Below are positions 1-7,199 of a DNA stretch of 10,129 nt, in pieces (positions within the stretch are counted from its first letter, which is position 1; the number at the start of each line of letters is the position of its first letter). The position numbers were made by a program, and so were the translations under genes. The stretch is from contig JACQDO010000086.1 of the NCBI GenBank assembly GCA_016201085.1, positions 1-10,129 of the forward strand. The letters are read 5' to 3'. This stretch comes from Hyphomicrobiales bacterium (GTDB taxonomy: Bacteria; Pseudomonadota; Alphaproteobacteria; Rhizobiales; Xanthobacteraceae). The notes under the pieces were generated by a model. The model was not told where the DNA came from and did not search any database. It was given only the letters and a program-made list of their open reading frames with translations.

Positions 1-1003
1 TCCAAATATCTACAAAAGTGGCTACAGCGCCAGCCGTAGCTGCGCCTGCAATAGTTGGCACTATGGTGTCGATTGTAGACAGACCTCTGCCGATCGCGGT
101 ACCGAACGCTGATAGACCGGCACCAAACGTGGTGAACACTCCGCCAAACTTGACAATGGTTTGGCGTAGGCGAAGTCCACTGTCAGATAGCTGCATCTGA
201 GCGACTTCATCTTTCAATTCTTCAACTGTATCTATAATTGCCTGTGGAGCAGAACCAGTAATCAACTTTTTAATGCCGAGCCTAAATCGTGCCAGCCGAT
301 AGTCGTTGTCTTGTATGATTTTTGTGAAAGTGTCGTGGTCCATCTCATCGATATATGGAAGGTCCAAATTGAGTAAGAGTTCTGCTGCCGCGACTTTGGG
401 AGAAAAAGGCACCGAATTATTAATATCGGCAGCCATCTCAAGCCCCTCTTGAACGAAACTTTTTGGTATGCCGATTAACTCGGCCGGTGACAAAAACGCA
501 TAACCGCGCGCGAAGTCGGCCGACGCTTCACTTGTAAGCCATTCTGCAAATACCTCGGGCATCAACCTTGAGCAACCCATTGCAAACAACCATTTTCGTC
601 GCCGCACCACCATGGGCTCTGACATCACAATATTCCACCCTGCGCCCCCATCAATTTTGTAGTCGTCCTCGGCGGGATAAAGGCAAGAATATTTTTTTGG
701 ACTGGGCAGGTCCCCGACGTAAACATAATGGGCGGGTATATCCATCAATGTCATGCGCCGATAATAGCAACGCAACTCATCAAGAAAACTGAATGGCACT
801 ATGACCGTTGGGTTCTCATCTTTGGCTCTAGACATCATGTAGCGGATATAATTTCCACGGGCCCATATATCGAGCGCAAGAGCTTTTGCTTCTGTATTGC
901 TAGCCCAATCAAGGAACTGATTGTAGCTCGGGTTCTCAACGCTTTCATCGATTGGAAACCGTGTTTTTTCGTATTTGCTGTTGTGATCAAAATCGGGGGA
1001 CAT
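1..1003 (-). CDS. Unrecognised protein, AT-rich gene, 3' end beyond the window
   Basis: Starting from ATG at 1003-1001, the minus strand stays open for 334 codons to the left edge, so the gene is partial at its 3' end. A GGAGG sits six bases before the ATG, a strong ribosome binding site that fixes the start. Residues 1-280 are mixed and soluble-looking, rich in aromatic and charged residues (LDIWARGNYIRYMMSR near residue 45, DELRCYYRRM near 76). Residues from about 286 on are rich in Gly, Ala and Thr with repeated small residues (FGGVFTTFGAGLSAFGTAIG), which could be membrane-active or a tightly packed helical hairpin. There is no signal peptide. I do not recognise the family and assign no function. 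By eye its base composition is clearly more AT-rich than all other genes here, suggesting acquisition by transfer. It lies directly beside a truncated gene remnant. I am confident the frame is coding and have no view on its role. Confidence 0.8.
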   Translation of the reverse strand, partial: MSPDFDHNSKYEKTRFPIDESVENPSYNQFLDWASNTEAKALALDIWARGNYIRYMMSRAKDENPTVIVPFSFLDELRCYYRRMTLMDIPAHYVYVGDLPSPKKYSCLYPAEDDYKIDGGAGWNIVMSEPMVVRRRKWLFAMGCSRLMPEVFAEWLTSEASADFARGYAFLSPAELIGIPKSFVQEGLEMAADINNSVPFSPKVAAAELLLNLDLPYIDEMDHDTFTKIIQDNDYRLARFRLGIKKLITGSAPQAIIDTVEELKDEVAQMQLSDSGLRLRQTIVKFGGVFTTFGAGLSAFGTAIGRGLSTIDTIVPTIAGAATAGAVATFVDIW

Positions 1004-1212
1004 TCGTTACCTCCAACAAAATATGCCGCAGGCCGATTTAGTATTGTCATCCATCACAATGTATCACGACGCGTGGCATTGCGTCGTTAGCCTCAAGTCC
1101 ATAGGCGCGAGCGAGCGGCGCGTATGCCCGCGACACGTTTGCCCATACTCGATTCTTACGTTTGTGCCTTGTATAAAGCTGCCGGCGTCGCATTCCGGCT
1201 AGCTCAGCAATT

Positions 1213-1338
1213 CTACCCCGCCGGTGGCGACCGCACCGCGTAGCCGGAGACGCCGACAATGCGTGCGTCCTCGCCGAGGAGATAAAGCGTCTCCACGGTC
1301 TCTTCGGTCAGGCAGACGATGCGGGAGGGAGGGAACAT
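1213..1338 (-). pseudogene. Truncated N-terminus of a cobalamin-binding (BtuF-like) protein
   Basis: From ATG at 1338-1336 the minus strand encodes 41 residues and then a TAG at 1215-1213. Residues 5-36 contain SRIVCLTEETVETLYLLGE and then ARIVGVSGYAVR, the typical beginning of periplasmic-binding-protein-like cobalamin-binding proteins (BtuF/helical-backbone metal receptor family), which are normally about 270-300 residues long. Resemblance stops at about residue 36 (near 1231). The next residues (SPPAG) and all sequence leftward in the three minus-strand frames show no continuation of the family. About seven-eighths of the protein is therefore missing, and the piece is a non-functional remnant. 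It marks a junction with the AT-rich region to the left. The family assignment is from recognition of the motif, not a search. It could still be annotated as a short hypothetical gene. Confidence 0.7.
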
Positions 1339-1525
1339 GGCGGCATCATACACCGACAGTTTCGATTTTCACGGAAAGCATGTGTAGACAGCCGAACCAG
1401 GTTTGGTACGATGATTGCCCACGCCCGTCGTAAGCGGCCGTGCCTGCCCCGAGACGATGGCCTCATGGGGCGCTTCGCTTCGAAACTTAATCTTGCACGC
1501 GCTCGCGTCGCGCCATCGGATTCTC

Positions 1526-2266
1526 ATGCCGGACACCGTCCATATCCTGCTTGCCGTCTGCATGTTCGTGGGAGCGGCGCTTTATTCGTCCGTCGGCCAT
1601 GCCGGCGCGTCGGCCTATATTGCGTTTATGGCGCTGTTTTCCGTTCCGCCCGCGGTCATGCGGCCAACGGCGCTGACCTTGAATATACTGGTCGCGTCCT
1701 TCGCATCCTATCGCTACGCACAGGCTGGCTATTTTCGCTGGCGCGTCGTTTGGCCGTTTTTGCTCGGCTCGCTGCCTTTTGCGTTCATCGGTGGCGGAAT
1801 CCAACTGCCCGGCGAATATTACCGGGCCATTGTCGGCGGCGTCCTGATTCTGGCCGGGCTCAGGATGCTTTGGACGGTGCATCTTCATGCCACGCGCGAG
1901 ATCCATGATCCTCCGATCTGGCTGAGCGTGCTGTTAGGCGTCGGCATTGGATTTCTTTCGGGGCTGACCGGAACGGGCGGCGGCATCTTTTTATCGCCGG
2001 TGATCATTTTTCTTAGCTGGTCCGACCTGCGAACGACGTCCGGTATTGCGGCAGTGTTTATTTTTGGTAATTCGATCGCCGGGCTGCTTGGCAACTACGC
2101 GATGGTCCGCTCGCTGCCGGATGAATTGCCGATGTACATAATTGCCGTCATGCTGGGGGCCTTGATTGGAACTGCCTTTGGCACGAAGTTCTCGATCATT
2201 TACATTCGGCGGGCGCTTGGGGTCGTCTTGATAATCGCCGGACTGAAACTGATCGGCGTGTATTGA
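1526..2266 (+). CDS. TauE/SafE (TSUP) family membrane transporter
   Basis: An inner-membrane protein of 246 residues with about eight hydrophobic segments, of the TSUP (TauE/SafE) family of presumed exporters of sulfite, organosulfur compounds or other organic anions. Both halves of the internal duplication are visible: an N-terminal half opening with SSVGHAGASAYIAF (residues 21-34) and a second with the glycine-rich GLTGTGGGIFLSP (146-158), which is typical of the family. The length matches the usual 240-270. I chose ATG 1526 because hydrophobic residues follow at once and a GGA lies five bases upstream. The frame is open further up, to 1415 and 1457, but that extension is polar and unlike the family. 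The GMC oxidoreductase gene follows 34 bases downstream on the same strand, so the two probably form an operon. The substrate cannot be told from the sequence. Confidence 0.85.
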   Translation: MPDTVHILLAVCMFVGAALYSSVGHAGASAYIAFMALFSVPPAVMRPTALTLNILVASFASYRYAQAGYFRWRVVWPFLLGSLPFAFIGGGIQLPGEYYRAIVGGVLILAGLRMLWTVHLHATREIHDPPIWLSVLLGVGIGFLSGLTGTGGGIFLSPVIIFLSWSDLRTTSGIAAVFIFGNSIAGLLGNYAMVRSLPDELPMYIIAVMLGALIGTAFGTKFSIIYIRRALGVVLIIAGLKLIGVY

Positions 2267-2300
2267 TTTGGACGGTCGGCCTTGCGAGAAGACGGGCCAT

Positions 2301-3929
2301 ATGGCGGAATTGCAGTCCATGGACGGCGAGTTCGACTATATCGTGGTGGGCGCGGGCTCCGCCGGCTGCGTGCTGGCCAACCGGCTGTTGGCCGACCCAA
2401 ATAAGCGCGTGCTGCTGCTGGAGGCGGGCGGCCGCGACAACTGGATCTGGTTCCACATTCCGGTCGGCTATCTGTTCGCCATCGGCAATCCGCGCGCCGA
2501 CTGGATGTTCAAGACGGAAGCCGAGCCCGGCCTCAACGGCCGCAGCCTCAGCTATCCGCGCGGCAAGGTGATCGGCGGCTCCTCGGCCATCAACGCCATG
2601 GTCTATATGCGCGGCCAGGCCGGCGACTACGACGATTGGCGCCAGCTCGGGCTGCCGGGTTGGTCGTGGGAGGACGTGCTGCCTTATTTCAAGAAGCACG
2701 AGGACCATTTCCTCGGGCCCAACGAGCATCACGCGGTCGGCGGCGAATGGCGCGTCGAGTTTCCGCGCCTGCGCTGGGACATCCTCGACGCCTGGCGCGA
2801 GGCGGCGGCGCAATACGGCATTAAGCCGATCGCCGATTTCAACACCGGCGACAATGAAGGCTCCTGCTATTTCCACGTCAACCAGAAGCGCGGCTGGCGC
2901 TGGTCCGCCGCGCGCGGCTTTCTCAAGCCTGTACTGCACAGGCAAAACCTGCGGCTGGAAACCGGCTGCCTGGTCGAAGGCCTGATCTTCGAGGGCAAGC
3001 GCGCTGTCGGCGTGCGCTTCCGCCAGCAGGGAGCGGCGCGGACCGCGCGCTGCCGCGGCGAAGTCGTCATGGCGGCCGGCGCCATCGGCACGCCGCAGAT
3101 CATGATGCTGTCGGGCGTCGGTCCAGCCGCCGATCTCAACGACCTCGGCATTCCAATTGTGCTCGACAAGCCCGGCGTCGGCGGCAATCTGCACGACCAT
3201 CTGCAATTGCGGCTGATCTACAAGGTCAGCGGCATCCGTACGCTCAATGAAATGAATGCCTCGCTGTTCGGGCGCGCGAAGATGGGCTTGGACTTCGCGC
3301 TGTTCCGACGCGGACCGCTAACCATGGCGCCGTCGCAGCTCGGCGCCTTCACCAAATCCGATCCGTCGCTGGAGCGGCCGAACCTGCAATATCACATCCA
3401 GCCGCTCTCGCTCGACAAGTTCGGCGATCCGCTGCATCCGTTCCCCGCCTTCACGGTGAGCGTCACCAATCTGCGGCCGACCAGCCGCGGCTGGCTCAAG
3501 CTCAAATCGAGCGATCCGGCGGCGGCGCCGGCGATCCATCCGAATTATCTGGCGACGCCGGAGGACCGCCGCATTGCCGCCGATGCCATCCGCATCACGC
3601 GTAGGATTTCGGCGCAAGCTGCGCTGCAGAAATATTCGCCGGCGGAATATCTACCGGGCCCGCAAGTGCGCGACGACGACGAAGCCGCCTTGCAACATGC
3701 CGCCGGCGACATCGGCGCCACGATTTTCCATCCGGTCAGCACCGCGCGCATGGGTCGCGCCGACGATGCGCGCGCGGTGGTCGATGCCCGCCTGCGCGTG
3801 ATCGGCATCGACGGCCTGCGCGTGGCCGACGCCTCGGTGATGCCGTCGATCACCTCGGGCAACACCAATTCGCCGACCATAATGATCGCGGAGAAGGGCG
3901 CGGCGATGATTTTGGAGGATGGGAAGTAA
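2301..3929 (+). CDS. GMC family FAD-dependent oxidoreductase (choline/alcohol dehydrogenase-like)
   Basis: A 542-residue flavoenzyme of the glucose-methanol-choline family, which oxidises primary alcohols or similar groups to aldehydes using bound FAD. The N-terminal dinucleotide fold shows VVGAGSAGCVLANRL (GxGxxG at residues 17-22) and EAGG at 41-44. GMC signature 1 follows (PRGKVIGGSSAINAMVYMRG, residues 86-105), and signature 2 appears as GAIGTPQIMMLSGVG. The C-terminus has the catalytic pair: His477 in TIFHPVSTARMG and Asn521 in SGNTNSPT, spaced 44 residues apart as in choline oxidase. Length is normal for AlkJ/BetA-like members (530-560). ATG 2301 is preferred, with AGAAGA about eight bases upstream. 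A TTG at 2268 would add 11 residues. No signal peptide is seen, so it should be cytoplasmic. It is probably co-transcribed with the upstream TauE-like gene. The family is certain; the substrate (choline, aliphatic alcohol, polyethylene glycol or other) is not. Confidence 0.93.
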   Translation: MAELQSMDGEFDYIVVGAGSAGCVLANRLLADPNKRVLLLEAGGRDNWIWFHIPVGYLFAIGNPRADWMFKTEAEPGLNGRSLSYPRGKVIGGSSAINAMVYMRGQAGDYDDWRQLGLPGWSWEDVLPYFKKHEDHFLGPNEHHAVGGEWRVEFPRLRWDILDAWREAAAQYGIKPIADFNTGDNEGSCYFHVNQKRGWRWSAARGFLKPVLHRQNLRLETGCLVEGLIFEGKRAVGVRFRQQGAARTARCRGEVVMAAGAIGTPQIMMLSGVGPAADLNDLGIPIVLDKPGVGGNLHDHLQLRLIYKVSGIRTLNEMNASLFGRAKMGLDFALFRRGPLTMAPSQLGAFTKSDPSLERPNLQYHIQPLSLDKFGDPLHPFPAFTVSVTNLRPTSRGWLKLKSSDPAAAPAIHPNYLATPEDRRIAADAIRITRRISAQAALQKYSPAEYLPGPQVRDDDEAALQHAAGDIGATIFHPVSTARMGRADDARAVVDARLRVIGIDGLRVADASVMPSITSGNTNSPTIMIAEKGAAMILEDGK

Positions 3930-3933
3930 CACC

Positions 3934-4069
3934 GTCATTCCGGGGCGCGAGCCATTAGCGCGTTTACGCGCGTCTTCGACGCGCTATGGCGAGCGAACCC
4001 GGAATCCAGAGCCACATACCATGCATCCCTGGATTCCGGGTTCCGGCCTCCGGTCGGCCCCGGAATGAC
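3934..4069. repeat. Long palindromic intergenic repeat, copy 1
   Basis: A 136-base imperfect palindrome. Its ends are GTCATTCCGGGGC (3934-3946) and the exact reverse complement finishing at 4069. An inner pair, GAACCCGGAATCCAG and CTGGATTCCGGGTTC, surrounds a short centre near 4010-4030. It fills the gap between two convergent genes, starting 4 bases after the GMC stop and ending 3 bases before the E1 stop, so it may act as a two-way terminator. It carries an extra 36-base piece at 3953-3988 that the second copy lacks. It resembles multi-copy REP-like elements I associate with Bradyrhizobium relatives; the multi-copy status elsewhere in the genome is not visible here. Confidence 0.9.
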
Positions 4070-4072
4070 AGG

Positions 4073-6475
4073 TCACAGCGCCTTCAAATGCCGGATCGGC
4101 CGGCCGGGCGCAATGGCTTGCGCCGCCGCCACGATGGCGTTCGTGTCGATGCCGTAGTGCCGGTACAGCTCGGCGAGCGAGCCGGTCTGGCCAAAATGCT
4201 CGACGCCGAGCGGCCGCGTGCGGTGGCCGGCGACCGCGCCGAGCCAGGCCAGCGTTGCCGGATGGCCGTCGAGCACACTGACGATACCGCAATGCGGCGG
4301 CACGTCGGCCAGCAGCCGCTCGATATGCGAGCGCGCATGCACCAGGCCGCGCTCGCGCGCGCGCTGCGCGGCGGTCCAGCCGGCGTTAAGCCGGTCGGCC
4401 GAGGTGACCGCCAGCAGGCCGACGTCGCGGCGGTCTTCCGCCATCAGCCCGACGGCGGCGATGGCTTCCGGTGCGATGGCGCCGGTGTAAGCCACCATCA
4501 CTTGCGCATTGGGGCCCGGCTCGCGCAGCCAATAGGCGCCGTCGACGATGTGCTGGCGCAGCTCCGCCGTCATCGGGCGCTCGATCTGCTCGACCGGTCG
4601 CGTCGACAGCCGCAGATAGACCGAGCCGCCGGTTTCGTCGCGCAGCCAATTTTGTTCGGATGCCTCGCCGTGTCCGTTCTTCTGCATATAGGCGAAGGCC
4701 CAGCGCAGAATGACGGCCAACTCGTCGACATAGGCCGGCTCGAACGAGGCCAGGCCGTCCTGCGCCAGCCCGATCAGCGGCTCGGCGATCGACTGATGCG
4801 CGCCGCCTTCACCGGCAAGCGTGATGCCGGACGGCGTCGCCACCACGATGAAGCGGGCATCCTGGTAGCAGGCGTAATTGAGCGCATCGAGACCGCGCGC
4901 GATGAAAGGGTCATACAGCGTGCCGATCGGCAGCAGCCGCTCGCCGTTGATGCTGTGCGACAGGCCGAGCGCGGACAGCAGGATGAACAAATTGTTCTCG
5001 GCGATGCCAAGCTCGATATGCTGACCCTGCGGCGAGAACTCCCAATTGAAGGTCGACGGGATGTGCTCGCTCTTGAAGGTATCGGCCATCTTCTCGCGCG
5101 CGAATAGGCCGCGCCGGTTCACCCAGGGTCCGAGATTGGTGGAAACCGTGACGTCCGGCGAAGTGGTGACGATACGGCGCGCGAAGTCGCTCTCGCCGCG
5201 GCCGATCTCGTTGAGTAGCGCGCCGAAGCCGGTCTGTGTCGCCATCGTCGGCTGGATAGTGACTGGCAAGGTGTCCGGCACGTCGATCGCGGGCGCGCTG
5301 AGCCGGCGCGCCTTGACGGCCGCGAAGGGTACGCGGTCGAGGAAGCTCTGCAATTGTTCAGCCGGAACGTTAAGGCCTTCGAATTCGTCCCATTCGTGTC
5401 CGGGCCGCACGCCCATGGCTTCGCGGAATTTTTCCATCTGCGCCGGTGTCATCAGGCCGGCATGGTTGTCCTTGTGGCCGGCCATCGGCAGGCCGAAGCC
5501 TTTCACCGTGTAGCAGATGAAACAGGTCGGCTTTTCCCGGTGTGCGTTGTGGAACGCATCGAGCAGCGCCGGCAGATCGTGGCCGCCGAGATTGTTCATC
5601 AGCGCCGCGAGTTCCTCATCGCTGCGCTTCTCAATCAACCGGCTGACGTCGCCCTGGTCGCCGATCTCGTCGGTGAGCCGCTTGCGCCAGGCCGCGCCGC
5701 CGGCGAACACCAGCGCCGAATAGAGCTGGTTCGGACATTGGTCGATCCAGGCGCGCAATCTCTCGCCGCCGGGCTCCTTGAAGGCCTTTTCTTGCAGCGA
5801 ACCGTATTTGACGATCCGCACGTCCCAGCCGAAATTCGTGAACAGTTGCTGGTAGCGCTCCCACAGTCCCTCGCGCACCACCTGATCGAGGCTCTGCCGG
5901 TTGTAGTCGACGATCCACCAGCAATTGCGCAGGCCCTGCTTCCAGCCTTCCAGCAGCGCCTCGAAGATGTTGCCCTCGTCGAGCTCGGCGTCGCCGACCA
6001 GCGCCACCATGCGGCCTTCCGGCCGGTCGAGGCCCCAGCCATGCGCGCGCACGTAATCCTGCGTCAGCGAGGAGAACAGCGTCTGCGCCACGCCGAGGCC
6101 GACCGAGCCGGTGGAGAAATCGACGTCGTCGGCGTCCTTGGTGCGCGAGGGATAGCTCTGCGCGCCCTTGTAGCCGCGGAAATTTTGCAAACGCTCTTGG
6201 GTCTGCTTGCCGAGCAGATATTGGATGGCATGGAAGATCGGCGAGGCATGCGGCTTCACCGCCACGCGGTCCCGCGCGCGCAGCACGTCGAAATAGAGCG
6301 CGGTCAGAATCGTGGCGGCCGAAGCGCTGGAAGCCTGATGGCCGCCGACCTTGAGGCCGTCGGCATTGTCGCGCAGGTGGTTGGCGTTGTGGATGGTCCA
6401 GCTCGCCAGCCACAGCACCTTGCGTTCGAGCGCGGCCAAAGTTTGCAGCGTTTCTTGGGCGATCTTCTTGGACAT
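4073..6475 (-). CDS. AceE/transketolase-like thiamine-diphosphate E1 enzyme
   Basis: An 800-residue protein resembling the homodimeric E1 subunit of pyruvate dehydrogenase (AceE) and transketolases, which use thiamine diphosphate and Mg to decarboxylate 2-oxo acids or transfer ketol groups. Visible marks are KPHASPIFHAIQYLLG (74-89), STGSVGLG (121-128, compare STxSMGLG in AceE) and the cofactor motif GDAELDE (161-167) through to Asn192 in DYN. The C-terminal half has the pyrimidine-binding domain (LGIAENNLFILLSALGL) and a transketolase C-terminal domain. AceE is about 890 residues, so this is a shorter relative. I chose ATG 6475 because a promoter-like sequence lies at 6555-6582, inside the longer frame that starts at TTG 6586. 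It is divergent from an Lrp-type regulator. No E2 or E3 gene is in the window, so it may borrow E2/E3 from elsewhere or act alone. The substrate is unknown; 2-oxobutyrate or a branched-chain oxo acid would fit the regulator. Confidence 0.85.
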   Translation of the reverse strand: MSKKIAQETLQTLAALERKVLWLASWTIHNANHLRDNADGLKVGGHQASSASAATILTALYFDVLRARDRVAVKPHASPIFHAIQYLLGKQTQERLQNFRGYKGAQSYPSRTKDADDVDFSTGSVGLGVAQTLFSSLTQDYVRAHGWGLDRPEGRMVALVGDAELDEGNIFEALLEGWKQGLRNCWWIVDYNRQSLDQVVREGLWERYQQLFTNFGWDVRIVKYGSLQEKAFKEPGGERLRAWIDQCPNQLYSALVFAGGAAWRKRLTDEIGDQGDVSRLIEKRSDEELAALMNNLGGHDLPALLDAFHNAHREKPTCFICYTVKGFGLPMAGHKDNHAGLMTPAQMEKFREAMGVRPGHEWDEFEGLNVPAEQLQSFLDRVPFAAVKARRLSAPAIDVPDTLPVTIQPTMATQTGFGALLNEIGRGESDFARRIVTTSPDVTVSTNLGPWVNRRGLFAREKMADTFKSEHIPSTFNWEFSPQGQHIELGIAENNLFILLSALGLSHSINGERLLPIGTLYDPFIARGLDALNYACYQDARFIVVATPSGITLAGEGGAHQSIAEPLIGLAQDGLASFEPAYVDELAVILRWAFAYMQKNGHGEASEQNWLRDETGGSVYLRLSTRPVEQIERPMTAELRQHIVDGAYWLREPGPNAQVMVAYTGAIAPEAIAAVGLMAEDRRDVGLLAVTSADRLNAGWTAAQRARERGLVHARSHIERLLADVPPHCGIVSVLDGHPATLAWLGAVAGHRTRPLGVEHFGQTGSLAELYRHYGIDTNAIVAAAQAIAPGRPIRHLKAL

Positions 6476-6554
6476 CGGCGGGCGGCCTGTATGCGGCGAA
6501 TCCACCCCTTGATTATGGGTATTCGGCCGCGGCGAAGCTTGCCAATTCACACTA

Positions 6555-6582
6555 TTATTAGCGTCCAAGTTGGCGTATTCAA
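6555..6582 (-). promoter_or_regulatory. Candidate sigma-70 promoter of the E1 gene
   Basis: On the minus strand TTGAAT (6582-6577) and TAATAA (6560-6555) are separated by 16 bases, a good match to -35 and -10 boxes in an unusually AT-rich stretch. Transcription would begin near 6548, giving a leader of roughly 70 bases before ATG 6475. This is a pattern match only. Confidence 0.45.
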
Positions 6583-6586
6583 CCAA
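6565..6586. promoter_or_regulatory. Candidate operator for the Lrp/AsnC regulator
   Basis: The shared upstream region contains the perfect 9-base palindrome CCAAGTTGG (6565-6573), followed by CCAA at 6583-6586, which pairs with TTGG at 6570-6573 as a second inverted pair. It overlaps the -35 box of the candidate E1 promoter and lies 25-46 bases before the regulator's ATG. Lrp-family proteins often bind such sites between themselves and a divergent target gene. That this is the operator is inference. Confidence 0.3.
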
Positions 6587-6610
6587 TTATGCCGCAATAA
6601 AAGGTGGACC

Positions 6611-7081
6611 ATGCCAATTCCGACCCTCGACGCGGTGGACCTGAAAATCCTGGCGCTGCTGCAAAGCGACGGCCGCATGAGCCTGGCGGATTTGGCCGGC
6701 AAAGTCGGGCTGTCGGCTTCGCCCTGCCTGCGCCGCGTTCGCATTCTGGAGAAATCCGGCGTGATTACACGCTATGTCGCGGTGCTCGACCAGCGCGCGG
6801 TCGGGCTGCCGGTCAGCGTGTTCGTCTCGGTCAAGCTGGAGAAGCAGAAGGAGGATTTGCTCGAGCGCTTCGCCAAGACCATCGCGCGCTGGCCGGAAGT
6901 GCTGGAATGCTATCTGATGACCGGCCCGCGCGATTACTGGCTGCGCGTCGTGGTGCCCGATCTCGCCGCCTACGAGCGCTTCCTGAAGCAGAAGCTCACG
7001 CGGCTGGAAGGCATCGCCTCGATCGAATCGAGCTTCGCGCTCGAGCAGGTGAAATACACCAACGTGCTGCCGGTGGAGTAA
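6611..7081 (+). CDS. Lrp/AsnC family transcriptional regulator
   Basis: A 156-residue DNA-binding regulator of the leucine-responsive (feast/famine) family, which usually senses amino acids and forms dimers or octamers. The N-terminus begins LDAVDLKILALLQSDGRMS, and the winged helix-turn-helix includes DLAGKVGLSASPCLRRVRIL (residues 27-46). The C-terminal ligand-binding RAM domain covers about 65-145, with TGPRDYWLRVVVPDLAAYERF as its core (one residue beyond 20 is part of the same stretch). ATG 6611 is preceded by AAGGTGG at a good distance. The frame is open far upstream, but that part is the shadow of the E1 gene. It is divergent from the E1-like gene with a 135-base gap holding a palindrome, so it most likely controls that gene and itself. 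This parallels mdeR next to mdeB in Pseudomonas. Family certain; effector unknown. Confidence 0.93.
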   Translation: MPIPTLDAVDLKILALLQSDGRMSLADLAGKVGLSASPCLRRVRILEKSGVITRYVAVLDQRAVGLPVSVFVSVKLEKQKEDLLERFAKTIARWPEVLECYLMTGPRDYWLRVVVPDLAAYERFLKQKLTRLEGIASIESSFALEQVKYTNVLPVE

Positions 7082-7083
7082 CT

Positions 7084-7188
7084 GTCATTCCGGGGCCGGC
7101 CGAAGGCCGGAACCCGGAATCCAGAAACACATTCGGTGCATGTATCTGGATTCCGGGTTCGCTCGCTTTGCTCGCGCCCCGGAATGAC
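7084..7188. repeat. Long palindromic intergenic repeat, copy 2 (inverted relative to copy 1)
   Basis: A 105-base imperfect palindrome with the same ends as the first copy (GTCATTCCGGGGC at 7084-7096, its complement ending at 7188) and the same inner pair (GAACCCGGAATCCAGA and TCTGGATTCCGGGTTC). Its left arm (GGCCGGCCGAAGGCCGG) matches the right arm of copy 1, and its right arm (GCTCGCTTTGCTCGCG) matches the left arm of copy 1, so the two copies face opposite ways. It lies between convergent genes, 2 bases after the lrp stop and 11 bases before the mepA-like stop, and probably serves as a two-way terminator. Confidence 0.9.
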
Positions 7189-7199
7189 CGGGAAAGCAA

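Noticed and set aside
1198..1208. GGCTAGCTCAG, another tRNA-like fragment near the island junction
   Set aside because: There is no T-arm or acceptor pairing nearby, so it does not support a tRNA attachment site.
1047..1259. Open frame on the minus strand (70 codons) with Arg-rich product
   Set aside because: It has no ribosome binding site and no family features, and overlaps the btuF-like remnant out of frame. It spans the junction region.
2196..3206. 336-codon minus-strand frame opposite the GMC gene
   Set aside because: Ala/Arg/Val-rich antisense shadow of a certain gene on the other strand.
3986..5107. 373-codon plus-strand frame opposite the E1 gene
   Set aside because: Antisense shadow with no family features; it begins inside the palindromic repeat.
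5354..6610. Upstream extension of the Lrp/AsnC frame by 419 codons
   Set aside because: It is the antisense of the E1 gene. The regulator starts at 6611, where a ribosome binding site and the family N-terminus coincide.
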